Source: Symbiodinium microadriaticum (lineage: Eukaryota > Sar > Dinophyceae > Suessiales > Symbiodiniaceae). From it: a DNA stretch of 64,000 bases. Every line of letters begins with the position of its first letter. The stretch's first letter is position 1. The stretch is taken from the NCBI GenBank assembly GCA_001939145.1, contig LSRX01001121.1, positions 105,739 through 169,738 of the forward strand, given 5' to 3'. Of the stretch, positions 59,161 to 64,000 are shown in pieces. The position numbers were made by a program, and so were the translations under genes. Under the pieces are notes generated by a model. That model saw only the letters and a program-made list of their open reading frames with translations. It searched no databases and was not told the DNA's origin.

Positions 59161-61644
59161 TGAGATCATTTGTATCACCGCGTGCGGTTCAACCGTGCTT
59201 GCAACAATAAAGTCAGACAGCTCATGCCCGGCCCTTGTGAGAGCAGGCGAGCCGGAAGAAAGACTTGTGCTTGCAATTAAAGGCAGCATGGAGTGGGTGT
59301 ACGGACTCGGCGCATGCGCACGCAAGCGCGTGCACTTCTATTCTTGATCAGCGATGATCTTCTGAAAAAGGGCCGTTGCAGACGTTGCAGGCACCTGGCA
59401 GGTCCGTACATGCTGCTTGTATACACTACAATTAATAAAGCTACAGTAGCTATTTGTCTGCCATTGCTGACTGCAGTCAGCCACTCGCTGCTCGTGATCC
59501 GTGCAGTACGTCGTGCACATACCACAGTTGTTGAAAGCTATCCTCCCTTCCAGCGCAGTATTCATTGTTAGAAGGCCTGCCATGCATTTTCACACCAGTT
59601 CTTCCAGCTTCGATTTGAGGTTCCCGTGCAAGGTCAGCCACAGCTTCGTGGTCTTCGCGTGATCCGCCTCAACCACTGAGCTGTAGCCACCAGCACAGGT
59701 GCTTCCGAAAACGACTGTGGGATTGCATGTTTGCTTGCCCTAGCGAGGTCAGAATGCAACACAAGGGGCCGAAAGCAAAGGCCGGAAACACCGACCTAAG
59801 TGGAGCTTCCTGACCCAACATGTTGATTCCCCAGCGATTGCAGGTTTCTGTCTTTCTTCCAGTTTCTCAAGGTATGCTCATACGTACATGTAGAAACAGA
59901 GTTTTCGAGTGAACAAACGAGCATTTGATAGATAAGAAGCAGAAAGAACATGAACATGTACAGAGCAGTAAGCGGTAAGTTGTTAAAGAAGTACACATAA
60001 CTTCACAGAGGAAATTGAGGGCTATGAAGGTTCCAGCATGGCTGGGTGCCCTTCCAGGTCTTGTAACTTGAGGTTTTGCAACGCACCGCCTGTACCGCAG
60101 CGTCTGCGAGTGTCTGATTGCAGATTCTTCCACCAAGTATCATCTGTTTGAATTGGTGCCCAGCAAGATTGTAGGCATGGTAGACATGAGCGAACTGCTG
60201 TCGAACCATTTGGTGGAGCATCAGTATCTCGCTCTTTCTGCCTGTTTTGCTGCCGTGCTGCTGCTGCCGCTGTTGATGCGAGGCAGCTGCCAAGACGGTC
60301 GCGAAATGGGATCAGGCAAGGCGAGCGGTCATTTAAGCTCGGCAGTGTTGCTCTTGGGGAAAGCACTGCAGCTCCGAAGTGACATGCTTCCTCTTTGGAG
60401 ATTCTTCGGCGATGCTTGGCCTTTTCTTGTTTACTGCTTCGCCCTATTGCAGGCATGTATCACAAGCTTGTTAAGATTTTGAGACGGGCGAATAGAGCTG
60501 AGCTACTACTCGTCTTGATTCCGCCGCCAGCCTAGACCCCCGCGTGTTGCGTACTGTGCATCATCTTCTTCATGGTGCTGCTGGCTGCAGGCGTGGGATC
60601 GCAGCAGGATTTGGAGTGTGAGCCTGGTGCCCAGAAGTGGGCCTTGACTCTTCAGAAACGCACAGTCGCATTGCTGACCGAGGTGGGGGCAAAAGCTTCA
60701 AGAAGGCATTGCTTGGTCATTGGTCGCAGGCTTACCAGAATGGACCAGGCAGGCAAGACAGTGCGGAAATCTGCATGCACTCAAGACGAAAGTTCATGCA
60801 TTTACAAAAATGCCGTTGCCGTGGGCTCAGTCGTAGATCGCCTGACGGGGCCTCGATCTATATGCAAGGCTGTCGTTGAGCAGTTGAGAGGAGTGTGGCG
60901 CAGGAAGCTGATTCAGGTTCATTTACACCCGACTGTTGCTTGCAAAAGGGCTGCGAGCCCTCTCACTAGCCCATGCATAGTCGAAGTCGTGTCCCAGTTT
61001 CAGGAAAGGTTGCCATGTCCATGAAACACAAGATGCCACAGGCTCCTGTCATGGATGATGATGACCAGAATGAAGACAGTCTTGGGAGCTATGTCTCAGA
61101 GGCAGAGCAGGCCTGCTGGTTGGCCGGTGTTGCGCAGATTCCAGTACTCGCTGCATCTCGCTGCTAGGGCGCCTCAAGAAAGCACATAGGCCCAGATTCG
61201 AAATGTGCTAAGGTCCTTGAGACTCTGATGCGTCAAAATCATTACGTATCCAATTTATGCATGCCTTGCGTGACTCGAAGCCGAGCCATTCAGCAATTGA
61301 GACTTGTGCGGGGGACAGAAGCCGACCACCTCCCCCCCTTACCCACTGCAAAGTATCCTGTCGAGCGGATCCGAGCAAGCAAACCAAGTGGCTTCGAGGT
61401 CACTAGCAGTACATGAAGGGGACATGCGCCGACTGCATAAGTGGGAGTCTTATGGCGCCCTACGAGACTCAGGGACTCGAGATGACTCCAGGATGTAATA
61501 TGATGTAATTACCCGCAAAACTTGCCACAAGAAGAGGGGAAAACTTGCGACAAGAACAGGGGATGGCCAACGGTCGAAGTCGACCGGACGGCGCACAGAA
61601 GCCATCCTCGACGCCGACAAAGCAGCTAAGCAGTCCGAGCGGAG
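59161..61644. other. Spacer between the hnRNP U-like and globin-like genes
   Basis: The first 200 bases keep an open frame but only antisense or shifted shadows. At 61009-61110 a strongly protein-like acidic stretch (MKHKMPQAPVMDDDDQNED, then SLGSYVSE) follows AG before G and may be an upstream exon of the globin-like gene. The frames at 60153-60482 and 60572-61024 are unassigned. Confidence 0.4.
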
Positions 61645-63456
61645 GTGGAGTGGGGACGCGGCGGACACAGTAGCTTAAACCGCAGAAAGGCCAAGGCGAT
61701 ACAAGAGGAAAGGGAACAAGCAGAACAACCCAACACTGCCGGTTGGCCGTGTGTGTTGGCCGTACAGAACCGCGGCCGGGACGATGTAGAGAAGGTGTTG
61801 ACAGGAGAGGTCTTGGTCAAGGAGCGCCAAAACACGTCCGGCAGCAGACCAGCCAAACTCAGAACTGCAACTGAGAATTGATAGGGAACTTCAAGATATG
61901 CCAGGCTGCAGTCGTGACGTTCAAGTCAAGCATGTTTCTCTGTGGCGGAGCTGCTGGATGTCGCTGGCAAGTGTGGTAAATGTAGCTAGACGATATGAAG
62001 TTGCATGGCTCCGTTCCGTTTGTTGGGTCGAACGGCCGTTTATTTGGAGGCTGAACGCGCAGAGGAAGTTGCAAATTTCGAGGATGAGGCGTGTCCCGTG
62101 CGCCTGCCCAGCATGTCAGTTTCCACAAGCATCAGCAAGCATCAGACATGTGCAGGACCAATGGGACGCCGATGTGCGTATGGAGCGAACCGAGGGAATA
62201 GACTTGGAAGACTCGCCCAGGGCTGTCGTCGAAGAAGATGTGACTGGGCTTCAGCATGTGGCCGGGCTTGTTTCGGTTTCGAGCCATGCTGCTGCATGCA
62301 TTGCGTGAGAGCAATAGGGCTATATAGGGCTTCTGTGCAAAATCGTGACCCTCAGCCGTCTGCTTGCAGCACTTGGGGATGCGCGTGGTTGCTTCGCTCG
62401 TTTTGCAGACATGGGGAAAACATGCTATACTGCGCTTGCAGGTTCTAGCTTTCATGAGCTCTGATTGCTGCAGGTTTTCGGGGATGGCTACTACGAAGAC
62501 GAAATAACTGATCCGACGTGTCTGGAGGTGGGGGGTGCTTCGGTAGATCCTTGTTTCAGATGTGCGAGCTGCCTTGACCAGTTCCCTACTTTGCCCAGGT
62601 GATCACAGACACCTTTGAAGAGCTGCGATTGCCACCAGAACAAATTGCCAAAGTGCAGGCTTCGCGGTGCTGGCAAGAACAACTGCAACAGACTATTGCA
62701 TCAGTACGGGCCAATCGCAAGACTCAAGACCCATCGCCCATACGGTAGCCTCCATACGTCCGACCTAGTGCAGGGTGGATTCGCCCAGCTGGTGCAGAAT
62801 GCGGGCTCGCCGGAAGCAGCAGGCGAAGCTGTCTACTCCACGCTCTTCGAGGCAGAGCTGTTCTCCTCATTCGGACCGACCCAGGGTGCGGTGTGTTGAG
62901 GCCGCTCCGAGCCTGCAGTCGCTGTGGACAACACCCAGGGCTGTCTCGACCTCACATGGGGCGTCAGTGCCTGTTTTTCATTGCCGAACGAGTTCCGTGC
63001 TTCATGTTTCCTCAGGTTCAAGGGATGAAGTTCGCCAACAGCCTTGCTCTCCTCATCTCGAAACTGTCGTACCCGGAGGAGTTCAAGAACCTGGTGGACA
63101 CTCTGGGCTTCCAGCATCTGACAACAGAGGTCACGGTCCCACGTATTGAGGTCTTCCGAGATGCCCTTTTAGAGTTATTTGCTTCCGACCTGGGCGACCT
63201 TTTCACAATGGATGTTCGGATCGCGCTGTGCAGAATGTTCAACTACATCGGTGGGGCCTTCATCTATATCCGCAACAACTACTCGTCCCGCTTGAAGCTG
63301 ATCTCGCAGTGTTGGACTTTGGCCAACAGCCAAAGGAATGAAATGGACGAAGAACCAGAAGAGACCCAAGAGTCCTCCGAGCACAATCTGGAGAACAAGG
63401 AGGAGGAAGATGGAAAGAAAGGCCCTCTGTCATGTGTTTCGGGCTGTCGCAGCTAA
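61645..63456 (+). CDS. Globin-like protein with acidic C-terminal tail
   Basis: Exons 61645-61809 (tentative), 62050-62088, 62156-62239, 62474-62527, 62599-62658, 62774-62851, 62901-62942 and 63016-63456, all joined in phase 0, give about 320 residues; from 62050 it is 265. The globin-type part begins near PPEQIAKVQ and includes AGEAVYSTLFE-AAPSLQSLW, VDTLGFQHL (His a candidate proximal haem ligand), VTVPRIEVFRDALLELF and YIGGAFIYIRNNYSSRLKLI. I recall similar blocks in dinoflagellate proteins annotated as globins, where haem binding is predicted but little tested. The tail is Glu-rich (MDEEPEETQESSEH, LENKEEEDGKK). Upstream exons are acidic (FGDGYYEDEITDP, VRMERTEGIDLEDSPRA). Three of seven introns start with GC, the rest GT; all end AG before G; lengths 49-240. 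The 5' end is not settled. Confidence 0.7.
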
Positions 63457-63641
63457 GCCCGTCAAGGCCATGTGTTCCTGAAATTGCATTTGCTTGCCGT
63501 CATATGTTGCTCAAGCACGGTGTTAGTTGTAATGCTACTGTCTCAGCTCATGAGCGGCTGTACACACAGTGGCCTGTGACCTTGTGTCACCCGAATTCAA
63601 GCCTCGTGCAGCGACTGTGGCTTCGCGCATTGTTGTTGCAG
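63457..63641. promoter_or_regulatory. Short gap between globin-like and kinase genes
   Basis: Only 185 bases separate the stop of the globin-like gene from the kinase ATG, same strand. No motif is recognised. An AG (TTGTTGTTGCAG) ends directly before ATGGGAG and is a candidate spliced-leader or intron acceptor. Confidence 0.3.
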
Positions 63642-64000
63642 ATGGGAGTGTGCGTGGCGAAGCAAGCCACCACCAAAGATGGCCAGAGTCCACAGGGCAA
63701 CGAGTCAAATGTGGCAAGAAAGACTTCCACCGACAACTTGACGATTTCGTTGGACAGGGCCAAAGCTATGTCCTTCAATGCCGCAAGCACTCATGCACGC
63801 TACCACAGCGCTGGTTCAGGTGGCCGCCAGCTTGAGGATGACTACGAGATCTTTCCAAAGCGGGTGCTCGGTGAGGGCTGCAGTGGACTAGTCATCATGG
63901 CAAAAGGCCTTAATGATGGGCGCAAGTATGCGCTGAAGCGGATTCACAAGTTGAAAGTTCAACCGAAGGTGCTGAAGCAATTGACTGCCGAAGTGGAAAT
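63642..64000 (+). CDS. Protein kinase, N-terminal part, cut by the window edge
   Basis: Open from ATG 63642 to the end of the window, 119 full codons. Residues 1-65 are a Ser/Thr/Ala-rich leader beginning MGVCVAK; Gly2 with Cys4 could be lipid-modified, though residue 6 is Ala rather than Ser or Thr (inference). Then the kinase N-lobe: DDYEIFPKRVLGEGCSGLV is the glycine-rich loop, KYALKRI carries the ATP-anchoring Lys, and LKQLTAEVE is the start of helix C with its Glu. This spacing is typical of CAMK-type Ser/Thr kinases, including calcium-dependent kinases of alveolates; the rest is needed to decide. The region contains no intron so far. ATG follows directly after CAG. Confidence 0.85.
   Translation, partial: MGVCVAKQATTKDGQSPQGNESNVARKTSTDNLTISLDRAKAMSFNAASTHARYHSAGSGGRQLEDDYEIFPKRVLGEGCSGLVIMAKGLNDGRKYALKRIHKLKVQPKVLKQLTAEVE

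Noticed and set aside
1..64000. CRISPR arrays, tRNA, rRNA, bacterial promoters or ribosome-binding sites
   Set aside because: None seen; the window is eukaryotic with spliceosomal introns, so bacterial signals are not expected.

Overview
The window reads as nuclear DNA of a dinoflagellate, most likely Symbiodiniaceae-like (inference). Four multi-exon genes can be followed by hand across 32 predicted introns. Every predicted 3' splice site is AG followed by G, and the donors are a mix of GT, GC and two GA. That pattern is known from dinoflagellates and almost nowhere else. Supporting signs are a tandem coiled-coil family carrying YLEK and GDSADKH motifs, globin-like sequence of the kind I associate with these algae, and many decayed LINE retrotransposons. 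No spliced-leader, rRNA or tRNA gene was seen. Most recognisable genes lie on the + strand.

Layout. 1-1.2 kb: coiled-coil exon remnants. 2.4-4.2 kb: decayed LINE with a gag-like domain and a ubiquitin-protease-like domain. 4.8-6.9 kb: local duplications, then a coiled-coil gene with 147-bp tandem repeats. 7-14 kb: nothing recognised. 14.2-16.3 kb: one or more unrecognised ORFs. 17.5-22.7 kb: complete 18-exon aldose 1-epimerase gene. 22.7-26.9 kb: mostly empty. 26.9-30.1 kb: scattered coding-like exons of an unrecognised gene. 32.5-43.8 kb: retrotransposon graveyard, with one long LINE on the - strand (about 35.9-40.0 kb) and five truncated copies of a second LINE family in both orientations. 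43.8-50.6 kb: simple repeats and no firm gene. 50.7-54.8 kb: fragments of two unrecognised genes. 55.4-59.2 kb: hnRNP U-like RNA-binding protein gene with six exons. 61.6-63.5 kb: globin-like gene. 63.6 kb to the edge: 5' end of a protein kinase gene.

The genes do not form a pathway: sugar metabolism (mutarotase), RNA binding, a haem-type fold and kinase signalling simply neighbour each other. The points most worth a second look are the hnRNP U-like protein whose P-loop has lost its lysine, the uniform AG|G splice pattern with GC and GA donors, the LINE carrying an array of Cys/His modules where the front of its endonuclease should be, and the other LINE carrying a USP-type protease fold.

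Exon boundaries were inferred by eye from frame, phase and family conservation; none is confirmed by transcripts.
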